Shown here in pieces: positions 34,773 to 43,884 of a DNA stretch of 64,000 nucleotides. A program made the translations under genes and the position numbers. The stretch comes from Patulibacter americanus DSM 16676 (GTDB taxonomy: Bacteria > Actinomycetota > Thermoleophilia > Solirubrobacterales > Solirubrobacteraceae): contig NZ_ATUD01000004.1 in NCBI RefSeq assembly GCF_000420025.1, positions 1-64,000 of the forward strand. The letters are read 5' to 3'. The stretch's first letter is position 1, and each line of letters starts with the position of its first letter. A model generated the notes under the pieces. It saw nothing but the letters and a program-made list of their open reading frames with translations. It was not told the origin of the DNA and did no database searches.

Positions 34773-36707
34773 TCAGGGGAGCGACGGCGCGGCGTCCTCC
34801 GTGCCGTGCTGCCAGTCCCGGTGCAGCTTGGCGTAGAACCCGTCCCGGTGCAGCAACTCTTCGTGCGTGCCGCTCTCGGCGACCCGGCCGCGGTCGACCA
34901 CGACGATGAGGTCGGCGGAGCGGATCGTCGACAGCCGGTGCGCGATGACGACCGCGGTGCGGCCCGCGAGCAGCGTCTGCAGCGCCTCCTCGATGCGGCG
35001 CTCCGTCCGCAGGTCGACGTTCGCCGTCGCCTCGTCGAGGACGAGGATCGCCGGGCCACCGACACCCGTGGCGGGGCCGGAGACGACCGGTCCGGCGCCC
35101 CCGTCCGGGTCCGGGGCGACGTCGGGCGCGCCGACGTGGCGGTCGGCGGGGCTGCCGGCGATGAGCGCGCGGGCGAAGGCGACGAGCTGCCGCTGGCCGG
35201 CGGAGAGCGACGTGCCCCGCTCGCCGACCTCGGTGTCGAGCCCGCGGGGCAGCGCGTCGAGGATCTCGCCCGCACCGATGCGGTCCACCGCGGCCTCGAC
35301 CTCCTCGCGCGTCGCACCGACGCGGCCGAAGGCGATGTTGTCCGCGACGGTCCCGGAGAACAGGTAGCCCTCCTGCGGCACGATGCCCATCCGGGAGCGC
35401 AGGTCGTTCTGGCGCAGGTCGCGCAGGTCGACGCCGTCGAGCAGCACGCGGCCCTGCACGGGGTCGATGAAGCGCGTGGCGAGCTTGGCGATCGTCGATT
35501 TGCCCGCGCCCGTCTCGCCCACGAGCGCGACGGTGGCGCCGGCCGGGATCGTCAGGCACACGTCCTCGAGCACGGTGCGGCCGAGCACGGCCTCGCCGTC
35601 CGGCCCTCGGGTCCCGCCGTAGGAGAACGTGACATGGTCGAAGCGCAGCTCGCCGCGGAGCGGGTCGGGCAGCGGCTTCGGGTCCTCCGGGTCGGTCAGC
35701 GTCGACTCCTGTTCGAGCAGCGTGCCGATCTTGTCGAGCGCGGCCATGCCGGACTGGAACGTCGTGTAGACGTTCGACAGATCGGTGATCGGGCCGAAGA
35801 AGTTGTCCAGCGCGGTGACGAAGCCGATCAGCACGCCGATCGTCACGGCCCCGTCGATGGCCTGGCCGCCGCCGACGAGCAGCACGATCACGATCGCGGC
35901 CGTCGACAGGTACTCCACGGCGGGGAAGTACGCCGCGTTGAGGTGCACCGTCTTCATGTTCGCCGCGCGGTTGTCGTCGCCGAGCTCGGAGAACCGCTGC
36001 AGGTGGCCGCGCTCGCGGCCGTAGGCGCGGATGACGCGGACGCCGGAGAGCGTCTCCTGCAGGTGCGCGGTGATGGCGCCGATCGTCTCGCGGGTCCGGG
36101 CGAACGCGTCGACGGACGCCAGGCGGAACGCCAGCGAGGCGCCCAGCAGCACGGGGATCGTGATGAACGTGATGAGCGCGAGCTGCACGTCGAGGGAGAG
36201 CAGGATCACGATGGAGCCCGCGAGCAGCAGCAGCGACTGCACGAGCGTCACGAGGCTCGACGAGATCATCTGCTGCAGCGCGTCGACGTCGTTCGTCAGG
36301 CGCGAGACGAGGACGCCCGCGCGCTGGCGCTCGTGGTAGCTGACCGGCATCTGCAGCAGGTGGCGGAAGATCCGCTCGCGCAGGTCGGAGAGCAGGCGCG
36401 CGCCGAGCCAGCCCACGAGGCGGGCGAGCGCGACGCTCGAGGCCAGGCCCACGAGCGAGATGACGACGAACGAGACGACGAGGATCGTCAGCTGGTTCAG
36501 GTCGCCGTCGGCCAGGCCGTCGTCGACCGCGCGCTGCACGAGCGGCGCCGGGGCGAGCATCGCGCCGGTGGAGAGCAGCAGCGCGATGCCGAGCAGCCAC
36601 AGGCGCAGCCGGTAGGGGCGCAGCATGCCCAGCAGGTCGCGCACGCGGCGGCCGCGGCCGCGCGAGGCGGCGCGCCGGCGCCGCACGTCGGTCATGAAGG
36701 TGCTCAT
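34773..36707 (-). CDS. ABC exporter subunit, catalytically competent half (MDR-type)
   Basis: A 644-aa half-transporter: six transmembrane helices (ABC_membrane) and an ATPase domain. Walker A is VALVGETGAGKST, the Q loop is GIVPQEGYLF, the signature is LSAGQRQLVAF and Walker B is ILVLDEATANVD with the catalytic Glu. An insertion of about 30 residues rich in Pro, Gly and Asp splits the signature from Walker B. It overlaps its partner by ATGA. With the partner's altered site this looks like a heterodimeric exporter of the TM287/288 or LmrCD type. The substrate, lipid or drug, is unknown. Confidence 0.92.
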   Translation of the reverse strand: MSTFMTDVRRRRAASRGRGRRVRDLLGMLRPYRLRLWLLGIALLLSTGAMLAPAPLVQRAVDDGLADGDLNQLTILVVSFVVISLVGLASSVALARLVGWLGARLLSDLRERIFRHLLQMPVSYHERQRAGVLVSRLTNDVDALQQMISSSLVTLVQSLLLLAGSIVILLSLDVQLALITFITIPVLLGASLAFRLASVDAFARTRETIGAITAHLQETLSGVRVIRAYGRERGHLQRFSELGDDNRAANMKTVHLNAAYFPAVEYLSTAAIVIVLLVGGGQAIDGAVTIGVLIGFVTALDNFFGPITDLSNVYTTFQSGMAALDKIGTLLEQESTLTDPEDPKPLPDPLRGELRFDHVTFSYGGTRGPDGEAVLGRTVLEDVCLTIPAGATVALVGETGAGKSTIAKLATRFIDPVQGRVLLDGVDLRDLRQNDLRSRMGIVPQEGYLFSGTVADNIAFGRVGATREEVEAAVDRIGAGEILDALPRGLDTEVGERGTSLSAGQRQLVAFARALIAGSPADRHVGAPDVAPDPDGGAGPVVSGPATGVGGPAILVLDEATANVDLRTERRIEEALQTLLAGRTAVVIAHRLSTIRSADLIVVVDRGRVAESGTHEELLHRDGFYAKLHRDWQHGTEDAAPSLP

Positions 36708-38539
36708 GCCTCCTGCACCTCCGTCGGGCGGTCCTCGCGGGTGAGGAACACCTGGTCCGCCAGCCCGTAGGTGACGATCTCGCGGTACAGGCTCGAGCGC
36801 TCGACGAGCTCGGCGTGGGTGCCGACGTGGGCCACCTTGCCCTGGTGCAGCACGACGACGCGGTCGGCGAGCAGCACGGTCGACAGCCGGTGGGCGATGA
36901 CGAGCGTCGTGCGTCCGCGCATGACCTCGCGCAGCGCGTCGGTGATCCGCTGCTCCGTCGAGGCGTCGACGTTCGAGGTGGCGTCGTCGAGCACGAGGAT
37001 GCGCGGGCCGCGCTCCGGCCGCACGCCGTCGGGACCCGGGGGCCGCTCCGGCCCGGCCAACAGGGCGCGGGCGATCGCCAGGCGCTGGCGCTGGCCGCCG
37101 GAGAGGGTCAGGCCGCGCTCGCCGACCACGGTCTCGTAGCCGTCGGGCAGCTCGCCGATGAACTCGTCGGCGCGGGCGCGGCGGGCGGCGGTCACGACCT
37201 CCTCGCGGGTCGCGCCCGGCGCGGCGTAGGCGATGTTCTCCGCCACGGTCGCGGTGAACAGGAAGGGGTCGTCGTCGACGATCGCGATCTCGTGGCGCAG
37301 CGCGATCGGGTCGAGGTCGCGCACATCGACCCCGTCGATCAGCACGCGGCCGGCGACGGGGTCGTAGAGGCGGGGGAGGAGCTGCATCAGCGCGGTCTTG
37401 CCCGAGCCGGTCTGGCCCACGACGGCGACGCGCTCGCCGGCCTGCACCTCGATGGACACGTCCTGCAGCGCGGGGACGTCCTGCTCGGGGTAGCGCAGGG
37501 TGACGTCGTCGAGGACGACCGCGCCGATCGCGGAGCCGTCGGCGCCCGTGGGCAGCGTCTTGACCCGGTCGGCGGGCGGCGCCACGATGGCGGGCTCGCG
37601 GTCGAGGATCTCGAACAGGCGGGTGCCCGACGCCGTCGCGCGCTGGGCCAGGCCGAGCATCACGCCGAGCGAGCGCAGCGGCTGGACGAGCATCATCACG
37701 TAGACGAAGAACGCGGTGAACTGGCCGACGGTGATCGTGCCGTCCACGACCATTCGACCGCCGACGAGCAGCACGATCGCCAGGCTGATCTGGGGCAGGA
37801 ACTGCACGACGGGCTGGAACCCGGCGTCGATCCGCACCGCACGCAGCTGCTTGGCGAACGCGTGGTCGACGGCGTCGGAGAAGACGCGCTCGCGGCGCTC
37901 CTCGGCGGCGAACGCCTTGACGACGCGGATGCCGGAGATCGACTCCTCCGCGGCGGCGGTGACCTCGGCCACGGCCTGCTGGGCGTCCTGCTGCGCCGGG
38001 CGGCCGCGCGTGCCGTAGGCGTGGCCGACGAACACGATCAGCGGCGCCGGCAGCAGGCAGGCGAGGGTCAGCAGCGGCTGCTGGATCGTCATCGCCACCG
38101 CGGCGAGCACGACGGTCAGGAGCGACTGGACGATGAAGACGAGCCCGTAGCCCAGGAAGAACCGCACGGCGCTCAGGTCGACCGTGGCGCGCGACATGAG
38201 CTGCCCGGTCTGCCAGCGGTCGAAGAACCCGAGGTCGAGCACCTGCAGGTGCCCGTAGAGGCGGTCGCGCAGGTCCTGCTCCACGCCGAGCGAGACCTTG
38301 CCGGCCACGAGGCGCCGGCCGATCGTCAGCAGCATGCGGCCGAGGCCGAGCAGCGCGATGGCGATCGCGAGCTCGTTCAGCCCGCCGTGATCGCCCGCGC
38401 GGATGCGGTCGATGGCCCGGCCGATGAGGGCTGGGCTGACGACGGTGGCGCCCATCGCCAGCAGCGCGAGGACGAAGGAGACGGCCCACAGACGGCGGTA
38501 CGGCCGCAGGAATCCGATCAGGCGACGAAACGTACCCAC
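36704..38539 (-). CDS. ABC exporter subunit with degenerate ATP site
   Basis: The 611-aa partner of the downstream gene. Six helices lead into an ATPase domain with Walker A VAVVGQTGSGKT and signature LTLSGGQRQR. The Q-loop Gln is replaced (AIVDDDPFLF), and the Glu after Walker B is Asp (LVLDDATSNVD). The second change is the classic mark of the non-hydrolysing site in heterodimeric exporters. GTG start at 38539, six bases after TACCAT (minus strand, 38551-38546): leaderless. Candidate starts farther upstream are in non-coding sequence over the next gene. Confidence 0.92.
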   Translation of the reverse strand: MGTFRRLIGFLRPYRRLWAVSFVLALLAMGATVVSPALIGRAIDRIRAGDHGGLNELAIAIALLGLGRMLLTIGRRLVAGKVSLGVEQDLRDRLYGHLQVLDLGFFDRWQTGQLMSRATVDLSAVRFFLGYGLVFIVQSLLTVVLAAVAMTIQQPLLTLACLLPAPLIVFVGHAYGTRGRPAQQDAQQAVAEVTAAAEESISGIRVVKAFAAEERRERVFSDAVDHAFAKQLRAVRIDAGFQPVVQFLPQISLAIVLLVGGRMVVDGTITVGQFTAFFVYVMMLVQPLRSLGVMLGLAQRATASGTRLFEILDREPAIVAPPADRVKTLPTGADGSAIGAVVLDDVTLRYPEQDVPALQDVSIEVQAGERVAVVGQTGSGKTALMQLLPRLYDPVAGRVLIDGVDVRDLDPIALRHEIAIVDDDPFLFTATVAENIAYAAPGATREEVVTAARRARADEFIGELPDGYETVVGERGLTLSGGQRQRLAIARALLAGPERPPGPDGVRPERGPRILVLDDATSNVDASTEQRITDALREVMRGRTTLVIAHRLSTVLLADRVVVLHQGKVAHVGTHAELVERSSLYREIVTYGLADQVFLTREDRPTEVQEA

Positions 38540-38615
38540 GGTTCGATGGTACGGACCGGCTCCCGCGGCCAGATGCCACCGGGGATCGCGCCGCCCCAGC
38601 CGCGATACTGCGGCG

Positions 38616-38840
38616 GTGAGCTCGGTCCCCTTCGGCCTCTGCGCCGGCTGCGCGCACCAGCGCGTCGTGGGCAACACGCGCGGGTCGTCGTTCTCGCTCT
38701 GCGGGCTCTCCCGCACCGACGACCGGTTCCCGCGGTACCCCCGCATGCCCGTGGCCGCCTGCCCCGGATTTCGTCCCCGCGACGGGCGTCCGACGGATGC
38801 GGAGGACGCCCGTCGCCGCGAGGATGAGCCCCATGGATGA
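38616..38840 (+). CDS. Small Cys-rich protein (74 aa)
   Basis: A short soluble protein starting at GTG 38616 with FGLCAGCAHQRVV, GSSFSLCGLSRTDDRFPRYP and MPVAACPGF. Four cysteines (CxxC plus two single) could hold a zinc ion. The pattern matches a small uncharacterised family that I recall as widespread in actinobacteria; its role is unknown. GATACT, a weak -10, ends six bases before the GTG. The stop overlaps the MFS start by 8 nt, so the two are probably co-translated. Confidence 0.7.
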   Translation: MSSVPFGLCAGCAHQRVVGNTRGSSFSLCGLSRTDDRFPRYPRMPVAACPGFRPRDGRPTDAEDARRREDEPHG

Positions 38841-40512
38841 CGTCTCCCCGGACCTCCGGGTCCAACCAGCCGGTGGCGCCGACGCCCGCACGAAGCGCCT
38901 GACGCTCCTGGCCTGCGTGCTGGGTTCGACGATCGTGATGATCGACGGCAGCGTCGTGAACGTCGCGCTCCCGTCGATCCGCGGCGACCTGGGCGGCGGC
39001 CTCGCCGGCCAGCAGTGGGTGACGAACGCCTACCTCCTGACGCTCGGCTCGCTGCTGCTCGTCGCGGGCTCCCTCGGCGACGTGCTCGGCGAGCGCCGGG
39101 TGTTCCTGCTCGGCGTGGCCGGGTTCGGCGTGACCTCCGTGCTCTGCGCGCTGGCCCCGACGATCGAGGTGCTCGTGATCGGGCGCGCGCTGCAGGGCGC
39201 CGCGGGCGCCGCACTGACCCCCGCCGCGCTCGCCGTGATCGTCGCGACCTTCGACGCGAGCGAGCGCAACCGGGCGATCGGCACCTGGACCGCCTGGGGC
39301 GGCATCGGCGCCGCCGTCGGACCGGTGCTCGGCGGCTGGCTCGTCGACGTCGCCTCCTGGCACTGGGTGTTTCTCATCAACGTCCCACTCGTGCTCGGCA
39401 CGCTGCTGCTCATCGCCCGGGTGATCCCGCGGCCCGCGCCGGCCGGCCCGGGCGCGCCGAGCACCCCCGCGCGGCGGCTGGACCTGCCCGGCGCGCTGCT
39501 CTGCGCCCTCGGCCTCGGGGGCATCACCTTCGGCCTGATCCAGCAGCCGCTCAGCGGCTGGGGCGCCCCGGACGTCGCCGGGCCGCTCGTCGCCGGCGTC
39601 CTGCTGCTGGCGGTCTTCGTCGCCTACGAGGACCGCACGGCGGACCCGATGCTGCCGCTGGGGCTGTTCCGGCGGCGCAACTTCGTGGTCGGCAACGTCG
39701 AGACGTTCGTGATGTACGGCGGGCTCTCGCTGCTCTCCTTCTACCTCGTCATCTTCCTCCAGCAGGTCGCGGGCTGGGACGCGCTGGAGGCCGGCGCGGC
39801 CCTGCTGCCCGTGACCGCGGTGATGCTGGTGGCCGCCGGCCGGTTCGGCGGGCTCGCCGACCGTTACGGGCCCCGGTTCTTCATGGGCGTCGGGCCGCTC
39901 ATCGCCGGGTCCGGGCTGCTCCTGCTGCTGCGGATGGACGCCGACGTCTCCTACGTCACGGACCTGCTGCCCGCCGTCGCGCTTTTTGCGCTCGGCCTCT
40001 CGATGACGGTGGCGCCGTTGACCGCCACGGTGCTCGCGGACGCCGAGGCCCGCAACGCCGGCGCGGCGTCCGGGGTCAACAACGCGATCGCCCGGGTCGC
40101 TGGCCTCGTGGCGATCGCCGGCGTGGGCGTCGTCGTCGCGTCGTCCTTCGCCGGCGACGTCGACGCGCGCCTGGGCGACCGGCCGCTGAGCGCGGCCGGG
40201 GAGCGGTCGGCCGCCGAGCTCCGCGACGGCGCGTTCTCGCGCCCCGACACCGCCGGGCTGCCGGCGGACGAGGCCGCGACGCTGCGCGAGGCGGCGCGGG
40301 GCGCGTCCGTCGAGAGCTTCCGCGTGGGCATGGGGATCTCGGGCGGCCTGGTGATCCTCGGCGGGCTGGTCGGCGCGGCGGGCATCCGCAACCCACGCCG
40401 CGAGGTCGCCTCCGCCGACTGCGGCGGCGGGCAGTGGACGGGGCAGCCGTGCGACGCCGCGAACCCGGAGGCGACGGGGGAGCTCGCCGCCGCTCCCGTT
40501 CGTGCCGGTTGA
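38833..40512 (+). CDS. MFS multidrug exporter, DHA2 (EmrB/QacA) family
   Basis: A 14-helix drug/proton antiporter of 559 aa. TM1 has VLGSTIVMIDGSVVNVALPSI (motif D1), then WVTNAYLLTLGSLLLVAGSLGD, RRVFLLGVAGFGVTS (motif A) and GAAVGPVLGGWLVD (antiporter motif C). It has a normal hydrophilic loop between TM6 and TM7. AGGA lies about 8 nt before the ATG at 38833; an in-frame ATG at 38824 is also possible. It may share a transcript with the small Cys-rich gene. Confidence 0.9.
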   Translation: MDDVSPDLRVQPAGGADARTKRLTLLACVLGSTIVMIDGSVVNVALPSIRGDLGGGLAGQQWVTNAYLLTLGSLLLVAGSLGDVLGERRVFLLGVAGFGVTSVLCALAPTIEVLVIGRALQGAAGAALTPAALAVIVATFDASERNRAIGTWTAWGGIGAAVGPVLGGWLVDVASWHWVFLINVPLVLGTLLLIARVIPRPAPAGPGAPSTPARRLDLPGALLCALGLGGITFGLIQQPLSGWGAPDVAGPLVAGVLLLAVFVAYEDRTADPMLPLGLFRRRNFVVGNVETFVMYGGLSLLSFYLVIFLQQVAGWDALEAGAALLPVTAVMLVAAGRFGGLADRYGPRFFMGVGPLIAGSGLLLLLRMDADVSYVTDLLPAVALFALGLSMTVAPLTATVLADAEARNAGAASGVNNAIARVAGLVAIAGVGVVVASSFAGDVDARLGDRPLSAAGERSAAELRDGAFSRPDTAGLPADEAATLREAARGASVESFRVGMGISGGLVILGGLVGAAGIRNPRREVASADCGGGQWTGQPCDAANPEATGELAAAPVRAG

Positions 40513-40587
40513 GCGTGCGGGTGGCGTCCCGCCGGGTGCTCGCCCTCCGGCCGGAGTCACGGGCTGGACGGATCCCGGTCGTCCCGG

Positions 40588-40611
40588 TAGCCTGGTGGTT
40601 GCACGCGCAAC
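40588..40611 (+). promoter_or_regulatory. Promoter with palindromic operator over the start site
   Basis: TAGCCT (40588-40593) is the -10. GTTGC-ACGC-GCAAC (40598-40611) is a perfect 5-bp inverted repeat placed at the predicted +1, where a bound repressor would block initiation. Confidence 0.55.
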
Positions 40612-40630
40612 GATCAGGACGAGGGAACGC

Positions 40631-41611
40631 ATGAGCCAGGACACGGACACGGGCGGCGACGAGGGTCGCGACGCCGGGGGCTGGACCCGCGAGATCGGGG
40701 AGAAGGGCGAGTTCAAGCGGCAGGCGAGCGTCTTCCGCGACCGGGTGACCGCCGACGGCTCCGGGCCGTTCCCGGCCGCAGCCGGGCGGTACCACCTGTA
40801 CGTCTCGCTGGCCTGCCCGTGGGCGTCGCGTGCGCTGCTCGTCCGGCAGCTCAAGGGCCTGGAGGACGCGATCGACCTGACGATCGTCGACCCGTACCGC
40901 GACGAGCAGGGCTGGGCGTTCCGCCCCGGCACCGTCACCCCGCCCGGCCAGGCCGACCCGCTGCACGACTGGAAGTTCCTCTCCGAGGCCTACGAGCTCT
41001 CGGACCCCGGTTTCGACGGCCGCGTCACGGTCCCGGTGCTGTGGGACACCGAGAGCAACCGCATCGTCAACAACGAGTCCGGCGACATCGTGCGGATCCT
41101 CAACGCGGAGTTCGACGCGTTCGCGAAGCACCCCGAGGTCGACCTCTACCCCGAGGACCTGCGGGACGAGATCGACCGGCTGAACGAGCGGATCTACGAC
41201 ACGGTCAACAACGGCGTCTACCGCTCGGGCTTCGCGACGACGCAGGAGGCGTACGAGGAGGCGGTGACCCAGCTCTTCGACTCGCTCGAGTGGCTCGAGG
41301 GCATCCTCGGCGAGCGCCGCTACCTGACCGGGGACCGGATCACGGAGGCCGACTGGCGGCTCTTCGTCACCCTCGTGCGGTTCGACCCGGTCTACGTCGG
41401 CCACTTCAAGACGAACCTGAAGCGGATCGTCGACCTGCCGAACCTGTGGGGCTACACGCGCGACCTGTATCAGCAGCCCGGGGTGGCCGACACGGTCAAC
41501 CTCGACCACATCAAGACCCACTACTACACGACGCACCCGTCGATCAATCCGACGCGGATCGTGCCCGTCGGCCCCGAGATCGACTTCACCACGCCGCACG
41601 GCCGCGGCTGA
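40631..41611 (+). CDS. Glutathionyl-hydroquinone-reductase-like protein (ECM4/YqjG family)
   Basis: A 326-aa omega-type glutathione S-transferase relative. The active-site motif LACPWASRALLVRQLKGL has the catalytic Cys of S-glutathionyl-hydroquinone reductases, followed by WAFRPGT and DTESNRIVNNESGDIVRIL. The C-terminal helical domain has DRITEADWRLFVTLVRFDPVYV. Actinobacteria of this type may use mycothiol or another thiol in place of glutathione, so the co-substrate is uncertain. It probably detoxifies quinones. GAGGGA precedes the ATG, and a palindromic operator lies in the leader. Confidence 0.88.
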   Translation: MSQDTDTGGDEGRDAGGWTREIGEKGEFKRQASVFRDRVTADGSGPFPAAAGRYHLYVSLACPWASRALLVRQLKGLEDAIDLTIVDPYRDEQGWAFRPGTVTPPGQADPLHDWKFLSEAYELSDPGFDGRVTVPVLWDTESNRIVNNESGDIVRILNAEFDAFAKHPEVDLYPEDLRDEIDRLNERIYDTVNNGVYRSGFATTQEAYEEAVTQLFDSLEWLEGILGERRYLTGDRITEADWRLFVTLVRFDPVYVGHFKTNLKRIVDLPNLWGYTRDLYQQPGVADTVNLDHIKTHYYTTHPSINPTRIVPVGPEIDFTTPHGRG

Positions 41612-41619
41612 GGGCGCCC

Positions 41620-41650
41620 GCGCCGACCGCCCGCAGGGGGCGGTCGGCGC
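41620..41650. terminator. Bidirectional terminator, 13-bp stem
   Basis: GCGCCGACCGCCC (41620-41632) pairs perfectly with GGGCGGTCGGCGC (41638-41650) around a 5-nt loop, between the convergent ECM4-like and methyltransferase genes. Confidence 0.8.
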
Positions 41651-41706
41651 GACGGCGCGGCGGGGCGGCGCCGCGTGCGGTGACGCGCGAGCCCCGCGGC
41701 AGCCGC

Positions 41707-42519
41707 TCAGCCCGCGGCGGCCTCGATCTCGTCGAGCCAGCCCGCACCGATCTCGCCGCGCTTGCGGGCGATGTAGGCGTGGTAGTGCAGCGGCTGGCCC
41801 GAGACGGCCAGCCGGTGCTGGTACACGTGGTCCGTGACGACCTCGAGCGCGCCGGCGGCGTGCATGCGGCGGATGAGGAGGCTGAACCCGGACGGGTCCT
41901 CGTCCGTGAGGAAGTCGTCCTTGATGGTCATCGCGACCCAGCCGTCCTGGGCGAGGTAGTCGAAGGCCGTGGCGAACGCGCGCGGAGGGATGTCGCCGAA
42001 CCCGAGCGCCGCGACGGTCGTCAGCGCGGTGGGGCCGAAGTCGCGAAGACGCTCCACGCACGTCGGGTCCGGGTCCGTCAGGTCGCAGACGACGTAGTCG
42101 TCGTAGACGTCCGGGCGGTCGCGGGCGGCGGCGGCCTCGGCCTCGGGCAGGATGTCGACGCCGACGAGCGCCTGCGCTCCCATCGTCCGCAGCTCCTCGG
42201 CCACCATGCCGTTGCCGGCGCCGAGGTCGAGCACCCGCAGGGCGGTCGGGGACACGCCGGCCTCGGTCAGCCGCTCCTGGAGCAGCCCGCGGACCACGCG
42301 GGGCGAGTCGCAGTGCAGCTCGGTGTAGAAGAGCCGCTCGTAGAGCCCCGGGATCGTGAAGATCCGGTCGTAGTCGTGGAACCGCAGCCGCTCCGTGCCG
42401 GTCGGCAGCACGACTTCGCACCACTCCTCGTCCTGGTCCGGCGTGTCCGCGCGGGCCTCGGTCCGGGGGAGGCGGACCTCCAGGTCGTCGGCGTGGATCT
42501 GCGGCGCGGGTGTGCTCAT
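41707..42519 (-). CDS. Class I SAM-dependent methyltransferase
   Basis: A 270-aa protein with motif I LRVLDLGAGNGMVAEELRT and VGVDILPEAEAAAARDRPD, then YVVCDLTDPDP and AFDYLAQDGWVAMTIKDDF. The N-terminal 90 residues (FHDYDRIFTIPGLYERLFY) resemble proteins annotated as methyltransferases of unknown substrate. AGGAG precedes the ATG. Its mRNA seems to have a structured leader of about 115 nt. Confidence 0.85.
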   Translation of the reverse strand: MSTPAPQIHADDLEVRLPRTEARADTPDQDEEWCEVVLPTGTERLRFHDYDRIFTIPGLYERLFYTELHCDSPRVVRGLLQERLTEAGVSPTALRVLDLGAGNGMVAEELRTMGAQALVGVDILPEAEAAAARDRPDVYDDYVVCDLTDPDPTCVERLRDFGPTALTTVAALGFGDIPPRAFATAFDYLAQDGWVAMTIKDDFLTDEDPSGFSLLIRRMHAAGALEVVTDHVYQHRLAVSGQPLHYHAYIARKRGEIGAGWLDEIEAAAG

Positions 42520-42648
42520 GGGGCTCCTGGGGGCGGGGGCGGGGCGGTCGCCGTGCGGACGACGACCGGGCCGGGGCGGCGGCAGCGCGGCGGGTCACCC
42601 ACGCCGTCTGCCGCCGGGGGACTCGCCCCGGCGCTCCGCCACAAGCGT
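42520..42648 (-). promoter_or_regulatory. Promoter and structured 5' leader of the methyltransferase gene
   Basis: TACGCT (minus strand, 42648-42643) is a plausible -10, giving a leader of roughly 115 nt, long for this region. It can fold a perfect hairpin CGCCGGGG-N6-CCCCGGCG (42612-42633) and a weaker one nearer the gene. No known riboswitch consensus was recognised. Confidence 0.4.
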
Positions 42649-42726
42649 AGCGATCTGTGGCGCCGTCCCACACCCCGAGTTGTGAAATATGCAACGCAGG
42701 TGTGAACGACGCGCCGCCTCCGCGCG

Positions 42727-43884
42727 CTACGGGGCGGGGGCGGGCACCCGCAGGTGGACCGCGAGTCCGCCGGCGGGGCCGGGGCGGGGCGTGACGTCCA
42801 GCGTGGCGTGGTGGAGCTGCGCGATCCGGGCGACGAGCGCCAGCCCGAGGCCGTAGCCGGACGGGTCGCCGTCGCGGGTGGTGCGCCCGGCGCCCCGGTG
42901 GAACGGCTCGACCAGCCGTGCGGCGGCCTCGCGGGTGAAGACCGGGCCGTCGTTCTCGACCCGCAGCGTCGCCGCGCCCGCGTCGCGGCCGGTCGCCACC
43001 CGCACGGTGCCCGGGGCGGTGCCGTGGCGCAGCGCGTTCTGCACGAGGTTGGCCACCGCCTGGGACAGGAGCGGCTCGTCGCCGACGGTGGGTGCGGCCG
43101 CCAGATCGGTCTCGAGGACGACCTCGCGGCGGCGGGCCTCCGGGGCGTGGTCCGTCACGACGTCGCGCGCGATCGCGGCCAGGTCGACGGGCTCGGACGC
43201 GGCCCGGACCGCGTTGGCGTCGGCGAGCCGCAGCAGCGCCTCGGTCAGTCCGATCGCCCGGCCGTTCGTGACCTGCAGGCGCTGGAGCAGCCTCGGCACG
43301 TCCTCACCCTCCGGGTCGGCGCGGGCGACCTCGAGCATCGCGGCGGTGACGGACAGCGGCGTGCGCAGCTCGTGGGAGGCGTTGGCGGCGAACCGCTCCT
43401 GCGCCCCGAAGGCGTCGTGCAGCCGCTCCAGCATGTGGTCGATGTCGTCGGCCAGCTCGCCGAACTCGTCGGCCCGGCCGGTCATGCGGATGCGGTGGTC
43501 GAGCCGTCCGGTCGCGGCGATCCGAGCGGCGGCGGAGATCTCCTCCAGCGGTCGCAGCACCCATCCCGCCAGCATCCAGCCCCCCGCGAGGCCGATGACG
43601 GCCATGGCTCCCAGGACGCCCGCCGACATCTTGAGGACGGTGCGGACGACCTCGTCCCGGGACGAGACCCCGGGCCCCCCGATGAACCGCTCGTCCGCGA
43701 TCGGCACGTTGGGCACGTAGCGCAGCACGACGAACACGCCGAGCAGCACGGCGACGCTGGCGGCGACGAGGAAGATGGCGTAGCTCAAGGCCAGCCGCAG
43801 CCGTGCGCTCATCCCGCGCCGGGGACGCGGTCGGGAGGAGACCGGCTCGCCGCCCCGCCAGTCCGTGCCGTCGACGGCCGTCAT
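42727..43884 (-). CDS. Sensor histidine kinase (OmpR-partner type)
   Basis: A 385-aa membrane kinase. Two transmembrane helices (LALSYAIFLVAASVAVLLGVFVVL and VLGAMAVIGLAGGWMLAGWV) flank a short extracytoplasmic loop. A HAMP domain follows, then HisKA with FAANASHELRTPLSV (phospho-His) and HATPase_c with NLVQNALRHG and SGYGLGLALV. The G1 segment is replaced by VENDGPVF, a common variant. It overlaps the response regulator by ATGA and forms one operon with it. The sensed signal is unknown; the target genes suggest cell-wall stress. Confidence 0.92.
   Translation of the reverse strand: MTAVDGTDWRGGEPVSSRPRPRRGMSARLRLALSYAIFLVAASVAVLLGVFVVLRYVPNVPIADERFIGGPGVSSRDEVVRTVLKMSAGVLGAMAVIGLAGGWMLAGWVLRPLEEISAAARIAATGRLDHRIRMTGRADEFGELADDIDHMLERLHDAFGAQERFAANASHELRTPLSVTAAMLEVARADPEGEDVPRLLQRLQVTNGRAIGLTEALLRLADANAVRAASEPVDLAAIARDVVTDHAPEARRREVVLETDLAAAPTVGDEPLLSQAVANLVQNALRHGTAPGTVRVATGRDAGAATLRVENDGPVFTREAAARLVEPFHRGAGRTTRDGDPSGYGLGLALVARIAQLHHATLDVTPRPGPAGGLAVHLRVPAPAP

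Noticed and set aside
42679-42695. GTTG-N9-CAAC dyad as a third member of the 40-bp element set
   Set aside because: Its spacing (17 bp) and sequence differ from sites A and B; probably chance.
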